A stretch of DNA of 64,000 nt from Microbacterium sp. SLBN-146 (GCF_006715145.1 NZ_VFMR01000001.1:1922001-1986000), one strand, 5' to 3'. Shown: positions 1-9,600, numbered from the stretch's first letter. Notes: generated by a model not told the origin, from the sequence alone. Numbers and translations are program-made.

Positions 1-798
1 GGGGACGAGGATGTACAACCCGCCGGGCCTCAGGACCTTCATCGAGCGCGTGCCCGTGTCGCCGTGGACGTTCCCGACGAGGTCGATCACGACGTCGACA
101 TCGGCGATCACCTCGTCGAAGCGGGTCGTACGGTAGTCGACGACGACGGATGCCCCGAGTTCGCGGAGCCACGCCGCGTTGGGCCCCGATGCGGTCACCG
201 TGACATGGGCGCCGAAGTAGGCCGCGAACTGCACCGCGAAGTGGCCGACGCCTCCGCCCCCCGCGTGGATGAGGACGCGCTGCCCCTCATGCGCATGGGC
301 CGTCTCGACGACGAGCCCCCACGCCGTCAGGGCAGCGAGGGGAACCCCCGCAGCCTCGACGTGCGACAGCGACGTCGGCTTGCGCGCGACGGAAAGGGAG
401 GGGACGACGGCGTACTCGGCATACGTGCCGCCCGATCGAGGAAAGGGCACCGTGCCGAACACGGGGGTCCCGGGCGGGAGCGGGTGGCTCTCGTACGGTG
501 CCTTCACGACGACGCCGCTGAAGTCGAAGCCCAGCGTCGAGGGAAGAGACGGTAGCTGCGCCGACACGCCCGCGCCTGAGCGTGTCTTGGCGTCGATGGG
601 GTTGACCCCGGCCGCGACGATCCGCACGAGAAGTTCGCTCAGCACGGGCGTCGGCACCGGCACGGTCGATTCGTGCAGGACCGCGGGCGCACCGACGTCA
701 TCGAAGACGACGGCACGCATCGCAGGCGGAGGGTCGGAGGCAGGGGCAGGCTCGGTGACGGAGGTGGGAGCATTGCCGCGCAGCGGTCGGAATCTCAC
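1..798 (-). CDS. NADPH:quinone reductase / zinc-free MDR alcohol dehydrogenase, 3' truncated
   Basis: Partial gene: 266 codons are present and the C-terminus lies beyond the left edge. The product is a medium-chain dehydrogenase/reductase of the quinone oxidoreductase type, expected to use NAD(P)H in the cytoplasm. The substrate-domain start MRAVVFDDVGAP, the GVNPIDAKTR segment and the nucleotide-binding HAGGGGVGHFAVQFA glycine motif are all visible. I placed the start at GTG 798 because AAAGGA lies 7-8 bases upstream. This gives a proline-rich extension of about 26 residues before MRAVVF, so an internal ATG at 720 is the alternative. The zinc ligands of true alcohol dehydrogenases are not seen. 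The substrate is unknown. Confidence 0.85.
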   Translation of the reverse strand, partial: MRFRPLRGNAPTSVTEPAPASDPPPAMRAVVFDDVGAPAVLHESTVPVPTPVLSELLVRIVAAGVNPIDAKTRSGAGVSAQLPSLPSTLGFDFSGVVVKAPYESHPLPPGTPVFGTVPFPRSGGTYAEYAVVPSLSVARKPTSLSHVEAAGVPLAALTAWGLVVETAHAHEGQRVLIHAGGGGVGHFAVQFAAYFGAHVTVTASGPNAAWLRELGASVVVDYRTTRFDEVIADVDVVIDLVGNVHGDTGTRSMKVLRPGGLYILVP

Positions 799-912
799 AG
801 CTCGTTCCTTTCCGCGAGGCGCCGTCGTCGGCGGGTGGGACTTTGTGATCGCCAGTCAACCTGGTGTTTGTCTCGCCCGTGTTACGCGGGTGCTAACAAG
901 CGAGGGCACCTG

Positions 913-1413
913 TCACGCGTCGGGAGCGGGCGCGTCGGCGTCCGTCGGGACGGTCCCTGCCGTCAGGGCATGGAGAAGCCGGGTGAGGTCGTGGATCTGG
1001 TCGATGTCCCACGCGTCGAGGGCTGCCAAGAGGGAGTGCTCCTGAGGAGCGCGGGCGATCGCGAGCCGTTCGAGCCCGGACGCTGTCGGGGCGAGAAGGT
1101 GCGAGCGGCCATCGTCGGGGTCGGGCGTGCGGCTCACGAAGCCCAGCTGCTCGAGCTCCCGCACGGTCCGACTCAGCTGCCCTTTGTCGGCCATGAGGGA
1201 GTCGGCCAGAGCGGACAGTGTCACGCGCTCGCGGCGCACGATCGTCGTGAAGACCTTGTAGGCGCCGGGGAGCATGCCCGGGCTCATGCGCTCCGCGTTC
1301 TCTGCGAGGAGGCGCCGCACTCGGCTGATGAGTTCCCCGAACTCCGCCTCGAGGGCGCGCACGGCACGCGTGCGCGCCTCTCCGGGCTGGTCGGATGACA
1401 TCGGAGTCGACAC
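913..1413 (-). CDS. MarR-family transcriptional regulator
   Basis: A 166-residue MarR-type winged-helix repressor. The recognition region ERVTLSALADSLMADKGQLSRTVRELEQLGFVSRTPDPDDGRSHLL shows the MarR helix-turn-helix followed by the wing with its DDGR motif. It starts at GTG 1413, sharing one base with the stop codon of the upstream exporter gene (TAGTG), so the two are translationally coupled. The usual role is to repress the linked exporter until a small hydrophobic ligand binds. The two GTTGAC-N4-GTCAAC palindromes in the exporter promoter are the obvious target. An ATG four codons in (1401) is an alternative start. Confidence 0.9.
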   Translation of the reverse strand: MSTPMSSDQPGEARTRAVRALEAEFGELISRVRRLLAENAERMSPGMLPGAYKVFTTIVRRERVTLSALADSLMADKGQLSRTVRELEQLGFVSRTPDPDDGRSHLLAPTASGLERLAIARAPQEHSLLAALDAWDIDQIHDLTRLLHALTAGTVPTDADAPAPDA

Positions 1414-3137
1414 TATCGGCCGTCGCGCGAGAGGTTCGAACCGCTCGGCTCGGCAGAGCGGCCGCCGCGGGTACGGGTGAGCTGCGCGGCATCCGGTTCG
1501 TCAGTGTCGTTCGGGAGCGCATCCGTCATGCCCTCTTCGGAGACGATCGTCGCGAGGTCGAGGTCACCGGCCTGCAGGCGCTCCTGCGTCGTCATGCGAG
1601 TGAGCGGAACGTTGGGCAGGAAGGCGATCGCGATGAGGCTCACGACGGCGAAGGGCACGGCGATGAGGAACGAGTGTGCGATGCCCTGCGCGTAGATGTC
1701 CTCCACGATGAGCCGCACCGTTTCGGGGAGCGCGTGGACGGCGGGGAGCGTCCCCGACTGCAGCTGCTCTGCGACGGCGGCCCCGTCGGCTCCGAGACCA
1801 GCGATCGCCTGCGTGAGCGCCTCCTTGTTCGACGCGAAGAGATCGGTGACGGAGGCGGCGAGTGTCGCCCCCATGACCGAGACCCCGACCGTTCCGCCGA
1901 GGCTGCGGAAGAACGTGACACCCGACGATGCGACACCGATCTCGTCCGCCCGCGCCGTGTTCTGCACGATCAGCACGAGGTTCTGCATCGTCATGCCGAT
2001 GCCGGCACCCATGAGGAACATGTAGAGCGAGACGAGTACGAAGTTCGTGTCGTAGTGGAGCGTCGTCAGCAGGCCGAGTCCCGCGATGAGGAGGATCGAG
2101 CCGACGACGAGATAGCCCTTCCACTTGCCGAACCGGCTGATGAGCTGACCGACGACGATGGATGCCACGAGTAGGCCGCCGATCAGCGGGATCGTCATGA
2201 GACCTGCTTCGGTGGGCGTCGCCCCGCGCGCCATCTGCATGTACTGGCTCAGGAAGACCGAGGCGCCGAACATCGCGATGCCGGTCGCGATGGACGCCAG
2301 CACGGCGAGGGTGAAGGTGCGGTTGCGGAACATCCGCAGCGGAATGAGCGGTTCGCGAGTGCGGAGTTCGACGACGATGAAGAGCACGGTCGCGAGGATC
2401 GCACCGCCCACCATCAGAACGGTCGTGAGGCTCCACCAGTCGAAGTCCTTGCCCGCGTTCGTGACCCAGATCAGCAGAAGCGACACGGCAGCCGAGAGGA
2501 AGACGATTCCCAGGTAGTCGATGCGGACAGTGCGCTTCTGCTGCTTCGTGTGCAGCGTCATCTGGAGGAGGATGAGGGCGACGATGGCGAACGGGATCGC
2601 GATGTAGAAGTTCCAGCGCCATCCGAGCGAGTCCGTCACGACGCCGCCGAGCAAGGGACCACCGACCGTCGCGAGCGCCATGACGGCGCCGAAGAGACCC
2701 ATGTAGCGGCCACGTTCGCGGGGACTGATGATGTCCGCCATGAGGATCTGGCTGAGCGCGGCGAGACCGCCCGCACCGAGGCCCTGCACCGCCCGGAATG
2801 CGATGAGCGTTCCCGGGTCCTGCGCGAATCCCGCCGCGGCGGTCGCGAGGACGAAGATGCCGAGCGCGATCTGGATGAGGAGCTTGCGGTTGAAGAGATC
2901 CGCGAGCTTTCCCCAGATCGGGGTCGAGATGGCGGTCGTGAGGAGGGTCGCGGTGACGACCCACGTGAAAGCGGCCTGGTCTCCGCCGAGGTCGTGCACG
3001 ATCACCGGGAGCGATGTCGAGACGACGGTCGAGGCGAGCATCGAGACGAACATCCCGAGGAGGAGCCCGGAGAGCGCCTCGAGAACCTGGCGCCGGGTCA
3101 TGCCCGATTCCGTGAGGACGGGAGTGGAGGTTGCCAT
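1413..3137 (-). CDS. MFS multidrug exporter, DHA2 (EmrB/QacA) 14-TM type
   Basis: A 574-residue major facilitator of the 14-helix drug:H+ antiporter-2 class, expected in the cytoplasmic membrane. Motif A is visible after TM2 (GKLADLFNRKLLIQ). Motif C-like GGPLLGG follows TM5, and a hydrophilic tail of about 60 residues ends the protein. I chose ATG 3137 because GGAAGGAC precedes it by 5-6 bases; a start 19 codons upstream has no ribosome site and would fall inside the promoter-proximal leader. It is the first gene of a two-gene unit with marR and is transcribed from a near-consensus promoter carrying two palindromic operators. Substrates cannot be told from sequence. Confidence 0.92.
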   Translation of the reverse strand: MATSTPVLTESGMTRRQVLEALSGLLLGMFVSMLASTVVSTSLPVIVHDLGGDQAAFTWVVTATLLTTAISTPIWGKLADLFNRKLLIQIALGIFVLATAAAGFAQDPGTLIAFRAVQGLGAGGLAALSQILMADIISPRERGRYMGLFGAVMALATVGGPLLGGVVTDSLGWRWNFYIAIPFAIVALILLQMTLHTKQQKRTVRIDYLGIVFLSAAVSLLLIWVTNAGKDFDWWSLTTVLMVGGAILATVLFIVVELRTREPLIPLRMFRNRTFTLAVLASIATGIAMFGASVFLSQYMQMARGATPTEAGLMTIPLIGGLLVASIVVGQLISRFGKWKGYLVVGSILLIAGLGLLTTLHYDTNFVLVSLYMFLMGAGIGMTMQNLVLIVQNTARADEIGVASSGVTFFRSLGGTVGVSVMGATLAASVTDLFASNKEALTQAIAGLGADGAAVAEQLQSGTLPAVHALPETVRLIVEDIYAQGIAHSFLIAVPFAVVSLIAIAFLPNVPLTRMTTQERLQAGDLDLATIVSEEGMTDALPNDTDEPDAAQLTRTRGGRSAEPSGSNLSRDGR

Positions 3138-3186
3138 GTGGCGTCCTTCCGTAGAGCTTCGAGAAGGCGACGACACTGGCGCGAAA

Positions 3187-3230
3187 GTTGACAAGGGTCA
3201 ACTATATGCCTGTTGTTGACGCACGTCAAC
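3187..3230 (-). promoter_or_regulatory. Exporter-marR promoter with two palindromic operators
   Basis: On the minus strand, TTGACG (3224-3229), a 17-base spacer and TATAGT (3201-3206) form a near-consensus housekeeping promoter. Two copies of GTTGAC-N4-GTCAAC sit at 3215-3230, covering the -35 box, and at 3187-3202, covering the end of the -10 box and the start site. Their centres are 28 bp apart. Both arms are perfect in both copies. This is the layout expected for MarR autorepression. The protein that binds is inferred, not shown. Confidence 0.85.
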
Positions 3231-3294
3231 TATCCCTCGATGCGAGAGGGTGGGCCTCGAGCGGGGCGTGTGCGGTCGGCGAGGGGGCGCCGGG

Positions 3295-3972
3295 TCACTC
3301 CGCCAGCGCGAGGGCGCGGAAAGGCTCGCGCGGAGAGCGAGTCCGCGGCATCCGCTCTTCGACGGGCGGTCGCTCGGCGTCAGGGCGTCCGCGGAGGTGG
3401 CGACGGTGAAGCTCGTCGATCAGGGCCGTCGCGAGGTGGACGAGCTTGTCGATCTCGGACTGGTCGCGGTCGACCCACGCGCATCGAGGCTCGTCTCCGA
3501 CGGGGACGAAGCCGTCGTGCTGCTCCCACGCGACGAGGGTGCGCTCGGCTCCGAGCACGTGCTGCTGCCAGAAGATCTGACGGAGGTAGGTGCGGGGAAT
3601 GCTGCGCCACGATTTGTTCGTCGTCTTGATCTCGGCGAGGGTCACGCGTCCTGCGGAGTCGACGGCGATGCCGTCCGGCGTCGCCAGGTGGCGCTTCTCG
3701 ACGACGGCGTGGAAGAGTGCCGACGACGGCAGGATGCCGTGCGTCGCGGCGACCCAGGCGGCGATCTCGGGTTCGCGCTGACGGCCGTGCGCCGTGTAGG
3801 CGTTGCCGGAGAACCCCGAGCCCATGAGCTTGGCGTCGGCGGCGCGGTGGATGGCGCGCTCGGACGTCAATGCCGCGACATCCGTCGCCGTGATCCCGCG
3901 CGACCGTGCCCTGACCCACGCGACCCGATCGCGGGAGTCCGCGACGATCCGGGCAGCGAGTTCGGGAGTCAC
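3295..3972 (-). CDS. YqaJ-family recombinase-type nuclease
   Basis: A 225-residue protein of the YqaJ/lambda-exonuclease-like fold. The family pattern is present: ITATDVAAL near residue 27, HGRQREPEIAAW near 62, then the catalytic core TPDGIAVD...VTLAEIKTTNKSW, where the Asp and the Glu-x-Lys of the PD-(D/E)XK site are seen. It likely processes double-strand DNA ends. Phage members pair with a RecT-type annealase; none is near here and no phage genes flank it. The gene starts at GTG 3972 with no ribosome site but with TAACCT six bases upstream, so it is probably leaderless. Confidence 0.85.
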   Translation of the reverse strand: MTPELAARIVADSRDRVAWVRARSRGITATDVAALTSERAIHRAADAKLMGSGFSGNAYTAHGRQREPEIAAWVAATHGILPSSALFHAVVEKRHLATPDGIAVDSAGRVTLAEIKTTNKSWRSIPRTYLRQIFWQQHVLGAERTLVAWEQHDGFVPVGDEPRCAWVDRDQSEIDKLVHLATALIDELHRRHLRGRPDAERPPVEERMPRTRSPREPFRALALAE

Positions 3973-3978
3973 CCCTCG

Positions 3979-3984
3979 AGGTTA
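3979..3984 (-). promoter_or_regulatory. -10 box TAACCT of a leaderless promoter (YqaJ gene)
   Basis: TAACCT on the minus strand lies six bases from GTG 3972, so the start codon is at or next to the expected +1. No -35 box is evident. Confidence 0.55.
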
Positions 3985-4048
3985 ACCCGCCCCGCCGACG
4001 CGCACTGCTCGCGACACTCGCACGCGCGCTTGCGGCATCCCCTCTTCT

Positions 4049-4130
4049 GTCGAGACCCCGGCTTCTCGCCGAGACACCCCGTGAGTGCGCGCGTGTATCG
4101 GGGTGTCTCGGCGAGATCGGGTTTCTCGAC
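4049..4130 (+). repeat. Nested intergenic palindrome, copy A
   Basis: The inner stem is a perfect 18-bp match between 4064-4081 and 4099-4116 (TCTCGCCGAGACACCCCG and its complement) around a 17-base loop. An outer arm GTCGAGA/TCTCGAC pairs 4049-4055 with 4124-4130. It lies between the divergent YqaJ and AbiEi-like genes and is followed by a short G-rich stretch. The same arm sequences recur near 5257, 34154, 51831 and, in degenerate form, 23577. Confidence 0.9.
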
Positions 4131-4250
4131 GGCAAGGGGGTAGGCGGGCGAAGTGCGGCGACTCCTCCACAGGTTGGTCGCGGCGCGAGCTTTCCACGAA
4201 CGATGCGGCCGCGTGATCCGGGGGGCTTCCGGGACTGGGAGGGTGCGACG

Positions 4251-5225
4251 ATGAAACGCCACGTCAGCTTCGCCCAGGCCCGGTCTCTCGTGCTCACTCG
4301 TGCCGGACTGGAACGCGAGCGATGGACCGACCGTGCGATCGCGCGCGGCGTCCGCGAGGGGACCCTCGTCCGGATCCAGCGGAATCGCTACGTCTTCGCA
4401 GCGGAGTGGGATCGCCTGTGGACCGAGTCCCGGCACCGGATCGAGGTCGCGGCGGTCGTCGGCGAGATGCGCGGCGGTGCGACCGTCCTCGCACGCGAGT
4501 CCGCCGGGGTGCTCTGGGGACTGCCGCTCTACCGACACGTTCCGACGGCCGTGCACGCGATACTTCCGCCCGACACGCACATTTCGGGACGAGAGCGGCT
4601 GCGGCTCCATGCGGACGAGCTCTCGGATGCTGACGTCGCGCTCGTGGACGGCGTCGTCTGCACGTCACTCGATCGCACCGTGTTCGACCTCGTCCGCATG
4701 CTCGACTTCGACGCCGCGGTCGTTGTGGCCGACGCCGCGCTGCGGCTCGTGGCATCCGTCGATGGGGAATACGACGAACAAGTCGCCGAGGAGTGGAGGG
4801 AGCGGATGCTTGCGCGCGCCGCAGCCGCCGCGGGGGCGCGGGGAGTGAGGCAGGCGCGGGAGGTCCTCGCCTTCGCGGACGGCCGCGCCGAGTCGCCCGT
4901 CGAGAGCGTCGCACGGGTCCAGCTCATGCGGCTCGGATTCCGAGACGTGCGACCGCAGGTCGAGGTCGGCGCCTACCGTGTGGACCTCTGCATCGAGGAC
5001 GTCGGCGTCCTCCTCGAGATCGATGGAGTCGTGAAGTACGAGGACCAGGGGATGCGCGCGGGACGCAGCGTCGAGGAGGTGCTCCTCGACGAGAAACGTC
5101 GCGAGGACTGGATCCGTGGTGCCACGCAGCGACGCGTTGTGCGGCTCGAGCCGCGTCACGTCGCGACGCCCGAAGCCCTGTCTGCGCGCCTCGAGTCGTT
5201 CGGCATCCGCGTCCCGTTCGCGTGA
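4251..5225 (+). CDS. AbiEi-type antitoxin domain fused to a DUF559/Vsr-like nuclease domain
   Basis: A 324-residue two-domain protein. Residues about 1-55 look like the AbiEi winged-helix N-domain ([18 protein letters not shown]). A middle region with [16 protein letters not shown] and [10 protein letters not shown] is typical of actinobacterial AbiEi-like proteins. Residues about 240-310 resemble the DUF559/very-short-patch nuclease core: [24 protein letters not shown] carries D, E-x-D and K at the catalytic spacing, and a later REDW segment matches the family. ATG 4251 was chosen over 4203 because GGGAGGG lies upstream. No AbiEii nucleotidyltransferase is adjacent, so a classic toxin-antitoxin pair is not supported. 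Its function is unknown. Confidence 0.75.
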   Translation: MKRHVSFAQARSLVLTRAGLERERWTDRAIARGVREGTLVRIQRNRYVFAAEWDRLWTESRHRIEVAAVVGEMRGGATVLARESAGVLWGLPLYRHVPTAVHAILPPDTHISGRERLRLHADELSDADVALVDGVVCTSLDRTVFDLVRMLDFDAAVVVADAALRLVASVDGEYDEQVAEEWRERMLARAAAAAGARGVRQAREVLAFADGRAESPVESVARVQLMRLGFRDVRPQVEVGAYRVDLCIEDVGVLLEIDGVVKYEDQGMRAGRSVEEVLLDEKRREDWIRGATQRRVVRLEPRHVATPEALSARLESFGIRVPFA

Positions 5226-5240
5226 TGCGTGCACTCCGCT

Positions 5241-5325
5241 GTCGACATCCCGGTCACTCGCCGAGCCACCCCGTCAATGCGCGCCAACGACGGGGTGACT
5301 CGGCGAGAACCCGGTGTCTCGACGA
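5241..5325 (+). repeat. Nested intergenic palindrome, copy B, with G-rich flank
   Basis: Inner arms 5257-5274 and 5290-5307 match at 17 of 18 positions. The outer arms begin GTCGA (5241) and end TCGAC (about 5323). The loop contains AATGCGCGCCAAC, nearly identical to copy D. A run of G-tracts follows (about 5329-5367) and reaches the rplJ leader promoter. Confidence 0.85.
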
Positions 5326-5368
5326 AATGGGGCGGGGCGGGACGTGGCGGGGTGGGACGAGGGGGGAT

Positions 5369-5397
5369 TTGGTGCGCGGGCGGGGATCGCGTAACCT
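5369..5397 (+). promoter_or_regulatory. rplJp: Candidate promoter of the rplJ-rplL operon
   Basis: TTGGTG (5369-5374), a 17-base spacer and TAACCT (5392-5397) lie directly before the L10 leader. The placement fits a transcript starting near 5404. A G-rich tract occupies the upstream region. Confidence 0.5.
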
Positions 5398-5540
5398 GGT
5401 CGGTAGCCGAAGACCGCTGGTCATCGTCGTGCGCGAGAGTGCAGGCGATCGAAGCTCTGTGAAAGCAGGGGCCCGCGCAGGTGTACGAAGGAACTCCAGG
5501 GTTTCAGCTCCGTGCGCTTGCGCCGGAGCTTTTTTGTTTT
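5398..5540 (+). ncRNA. Ribosomal protein L10 leader RNA
   Basis: The 5' untranslated region of rplJ contains CCGAAGACCGCTGGTC (about 5407-5422), the conserved segment of the L10/L12-binding leader found in Gram-positives and actinobacteria. It ends in a terminator-like hairpin with a T run. In this family, excess L10-L12 complex binds the leader and lowers expression of its own operon. I identify it by this motif and by its position only; no covariance model was run. Confidence 0.75.
5506..5536 (+). terminator. Attenuator in the rplJ leader
   Basis: AGCTCCG pairs with CGGAGCT and the inner GCGC pairs with GCGC around a TT loop, followed by TTTTTG. It sits 82 bases before the rplJ start inside the leader, so it can stop transcription before the structural genes. 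This is one of the few T-tailed terminators in the window. Confidence 0.85.
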
Positions 5541-5617
5541 CCCGGGCCCGGAGAGACCGGATGCCGTCGGCTGACGCCCCGCCTCCGCGGAGCGTCTCGC
5601 ATACACAAGGAGTGGCC

Positions 5618-6133
5618 ATGGCGCAGAAGGATGCATCGGTCGCCGAGCTCACGAAGAACTTCGAGGACTCGACCGCCGTTCTGCTGACCGAGTACCGCGG
5701 TCTGACAGTTGCCGAGCTCAAGGAGCTTCGCAACAGCATTCGTCAGGACGCGGAATACGCCGTGGTGAAGAACACGCTGACCAAGATCGCCGCGGGCAAC
5801 GCGGGGGTCACGGGACTCGACGACGACCTCAAGGGTCCGTCGGCGATCGCGTTCGTGCACGGTGACCCGGTCGCCGTCGCGAAGGGTCTGCGTGCCTTTG
5901 CCAAGGCACACCCTCATCTCGTGGTCAAGGGCGGCTACTTCGACGGTGCCCCCCTGACTGCAGAAGAGGTCAACAAGCTCGCCGACCTCGAGAGCCGTGA
6001 AGTCCTGCTGGCGAAGCTCGCCGGCGCGATGAAGGCCTCGCTGACGAAGGCGGCCTACGTCTTCAACGCACTGCCGTCGAAGGCCGTTCGCACGGTCGAC
6101 GCGCTGCGTGAGAAGCAGGAGTCCGCGGCCTGA
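5618..6133 (+). CDS. rplJ: 50S ribosomal protein L10
   Basis: A 171-residue L10, the base of the ribosomal stalk that anchors the L7/L12 dimers. The N-terminal rRNA-binding domain shows [20 protein letters not shown] and [10 protein letters not shown]. The C-terminal helix that binds L7/L12 follows [31 protein letters not shown]. The start ATG 5618 has AAGGAG seven bases upstream. It lies in the usual order ahead of rplL with an 80-base spacer. Length and sequence are ordinary for the family. Confidence 0.98.
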   Translation: MAQKDASVAELTKNFEDSTAVLLTEYRGLTVAELKELRNSIRQDAEYAVVKNTLTKIAAGNAGVTGLDDDLKGPSAIAFVHGDPVAVAKGLRAFAKAHPHLVVKGGYFDGAPLTAEEVNKLADLESREVLLAKLAGAMKASLTKAAYVFNALPSKAVRTVDALREKQESAA

Positions 6134-6212
6134 CATCGGGCCCGGCATAACAAACCAATCGGTTATCGAGTAGGCCGCGCAGCGGCCGTATCGAGATACA
6201 AGGAGAAACATC

Positions 6213-6599
6213 ATGGCAAAGCTCAGCACTGAGGAGCTGCTCGACGCGTTCAAGGAGCTCACGCTCATCGAGCTCTCGGAGTTCGTCAAGGCGTTCGAGG
6301 AGACCTTCGACGTCACCGCCGCCGCCCCCGTCGCCGTCGCCGCTGGCGCACCGGCCGGTGGCGCCCCCGCCGAAGAGGTCGAGGAGAAGGACTCGTTCGA
6401 CGTCGTTCTCGAGGCTGCAGGCGACAAGAAGATCCAGGTCATCAAGGTCGTCCGCGAGCTCACCTCGCTCGGCCTCGGTGAGGCGAAGGCCGTCGTCGAC
6501 GGTGCCCCCAAGGCTGTCCTCGAGGGCGCCAACAAGGAGGCCGCCGAGAAGGCCAAGGCCGCTCTCGAAGAGGCCGGCGCGACCGTCACCCTCAAGTAA
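6213..6599 (+). CDS. rplL: 50S ribosomal protein L7/L12
   Basis: A 128-residue stalk protein that recruits translation GTPases to the ribosome. Three parts are clear: the N-terminal dimerisation helices (residues about 1-35), the Ala/Pro-rich hinge ([20 protein letters not shown]), and the C-terminal factor-binding domain with [38 protein letters not shown] precedes ATG 6213. The operon ends at a bidirectional hairpin 16 bases after the stop. Confidence 0.98.
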   Translation: MAKLSTEELLDAFKELTLIELSEFVKAFEETFDVTAAAPVAVAAGAPAGGAPAEEVEEKDSFDVVLEAAGDKKIQVIKVVRELTSLGLGEAKAVVDGAPKAVLEGANKEAAEKAKAALEEAGATVTLK

Positions 6600-6615
6600 T
6601 CTCGAGATCTCGAGG

Positions 6616-6649
6616 AAAAGCCCCGGATGCCACGGCATCCGGGGCTTTT
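6616..6649. terminator. Bidirectional intrinsic terminator
   Basis: A perfect stem CCCCGGATGCC/GGCATCCGGGG is flanked by AAAAG on the left and CTTTT on the right. It ends the rplJ-rplL transcript and, read in reverse, the lacI-mannosidase transcript that converges on it. Confidence 0.93.
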
Positions 6650-6667
6650 CGCATGTCTTCGAGAGGG

Positions 6668-9600
6668 TCAGCGCCGCAGGCGCAGCGTCAGGAGGCCGAA
6701 TGCGCGGTCGTCGATCGTGACGCGTCGGTGCTCGGGTTCCACCGTGATCTGCACGCCCTCGAGGGCTGCGGCGTCCGAGGGCAGAGGGCTCTCGTGCAGG
6801 TCGACGAGCGCTGCGTCCGTCCATGAGAACGATGTCGACAGGATGCCGCGACCTCGGCCGCCTCGCGATTCGGAGACCCGCACGATGACATCACCGCTGC
6901 CGTCGTGGGCGAGCGTGACGCTCTCGCGGATGAGCGTCGCGGACTCGAGGGTGACGAGCGGCTCGACCGCGCCGCCGCCGCGCACGGGCGTCAGCGCAGC
7001 ATCCAGGCTCCGTCCCAGGCGCACGGCGTCGCCGATCGACGCGCCTGCCCGCATCGCGAATCGGAACTCGTGGTGGCCGCGATCGGATGCCGGGTCGGGG
7101 AACTCCGTTCCGCGGAGCAGGCTGATTCCGACGTCGACCCCCGCGCGCGCGTCCGATCGGACGGCGAGGCCGTAGGTGGTGTCGTTCGCGATGGCGATTC
7201 CGAAGTCCGGTTCGCCCACGTGCATCCACCGGTGCTGGCACACTTCGAAGCGCGCTTCGTCCCACGACGTGTTCTTCGCGAGAGGCCGCATCACGTGCCC
7301 GAACTGCGTCTCCGTGGCGAAGAACGCGGAGCGGACGTCGAGCGGCAGGCCGAGTTTGAGCAGGAGCCCGCGCTCCTCCCAGTCGACGACGACGCGCAGC
7401 TGCAGGCAGCCGTCGTCGAGCGACCAGGACTGACGGAACGACGAATCCCCGCGCTGCCATGAGACCGTGACGATGCCCTCGGCGACATCGATGGATGCCG
7501 GGGGGCCGAGGTTCTCGACGGATTCGTCGTAGTGACGCTCGACGTCCCACGCATCCCACCGCGCGGGCCGGTCGGGGTGAAGGCGCAGGGTGCCCCACGA
7601 ATCGCCGGCGGGCACCACCTCGCGTCCGCTCGCGAGGTCGACGAACGAACGTACGGCGCCGGTGCGGTCCCACACGACGCGTGCACGGTCGTCCTCCAGC
7701 ACGATCCCGTCCGGAGTGTCGCGACCGGTCGCGATGGTGCGCGATGTCGCGAGGGACACCGCGCCTGCCGCGACTTCGTTCACCTCGACGGCGCTCGCGT
7801 TGGCCAGGAGCTCCTGGTCTCCGTCGCCGACGAGCGCCGCCAGAGCGGCGGCGATCTCGCGCTCGAGCGTTGCCGTGACCTCCGCGTGCGCCGCCTCGGC
7901 CTGCTCGTGCACCCATCCGATCGCCGATCCCGGGAGGATGTCGTGGAACTGGAGCAGCAGGACGGTGCGCCACGCGTCGCGCAGCAGGGCGAGCGGATAC
8001 TCGCGGCCCGTTCGCACGGCGGCCGTCGTGCACCACAGCTCGGCGGCGAGCAGAAGTCGCTCGTTCCGTCTGTTCCCCGCCTTCGTGCGGGCTTGCGACG
8101 TGAGAGTTCCGCGGTGCAGCTCCAGGTACAGCTCGCCCGCCCACTCGGGGGCATCGGGCTGCTCGTCCATCGCGGCGACGAAGAAGTCGTCCGGAGAGAC
8201 GACGCGAACGCGGGGGAGTCCTTCGAGATCCGCCGAGCGTCGTGCCGCGGCCATCATCCTGCGGGTGGGCCCCCCGCCCCCGTCGCCATGGCCGAAGAGC
8301 ATGAGCGACCGTGAAGAGGAGGCGTGCTCTGTGAACTGGCGCTCCGCGAGGTCGAGTTCAGCGGGCGTCACGTGCGCGCTGTAGGTGTCAGAAGGCGGGA
8401 AGTGCGTGAATATGCGGGAGCCGTCGATGCCCCTCCACCAGAACGTGTGGTGCGGCATCCGGTTGGTGTCGTTCCAGGACAGCTTCTGCGTCAGGAACCA
8501 ACGAGCGCCCGCCGCGACGGCGATCTGGGGCATGCCCGCCGAGTAGCCGAACGAGTCGGGGAGCCAGGCCCCTGCTGCGTCGAGCCCGAAGGCGTCCCGG
8601 AAGTACGCGGCTCCCTCGGAGAACTGGCGGACGAGCGACTCGCCGCTCGGCATCATGGTGTCCGATTCCACCCACATTCCGCCCGTCACGATCCACCGCC
8701 CCTCCGTGATCCGCGCGGCGATGCGCTCGTGCAGCTGCGGATAGTGCTGCTCGATCCACGCATACTGCTGCGCGGACGAGCACGCGAAGACGAACTCGGG
8801 GTCTTCCTCCATGAGGTCCAGGACGTTGGAGAACGTGCGGGCGCACTTGCGGATCGTCTCGCGGACAGGCCAGAGCCAGGCCGAGTCGATGTGCGCATGT
8901 CCCACCGCGTCGACCGTATGGGCGGAAGCGACGGCGGGCTGGGCGAGCACCTCCGCGAGCGGGACACGCGCAGCGGCAGCGGTCTCGGCGACGCGGCGCG
9001 GGTCGAGCGCCGCGAGCATGTCGGACAGTGCTCGCCGCACCCGCGCTGAACGCGGACGGTCCTCGGGAAGCACGTCGATCAGTCCCCGGAGCACCCGCAC
9101 GTCGTCGAGGAGGTCCTGGACGACGGGGTCCCGTTGCACGAGGTCTGCGCGTGTGAAGACGTACAGCGGCGTGCTCCCCGCCGTCCGCGGGTGCCCGAGT
9201 GGAGTCGGAGAGAACGTCTCATGGCGCAGGATGTCGGGATTCGCGGCAGCCTCGACGAGGAGGTGGACCTCTCGTCCGGATGCCGAGGGGAGACGCACAT
9301 GCGTATTGAGCGGCTCGATCCCCTTCAGGATGACGCCGTCGGGGTCGCAGACGAGACCCTCTGCTTGGAACCCGGCCCATCCCTGTTCGAATCCGAGGTC
9401 GATGTCGACTTCGACGGGCGCATCATCCCACTCACGCGGCACTCTGCCGGTCACGCGGAACCATGCGGTCGACCACGGCGGGCCCCACGGTGTCCCGGGC
9501 GCGATGGGCGTGAACTCCGCGTTCGCGACGGCCGAGAACGGGAGAGGCTCTCCCTCGATCGCCCACACCGCTGTCGTGAGCGGCGCGCGCCGCGCGACGG

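Noticed and set aside
3295..3972. Prophage remnant
   Set aside because: No integrase, structural or lysis gene and no attachment-site repeats flank the YqaJ gene.
4251..5225. Type IV AbiE toxin-antitoxin pair
   Set aside because: No AbiEii nucleotidyltransferase lies on either side; the neighbours are a YqaJ nuclease and ribosomal protein genes.
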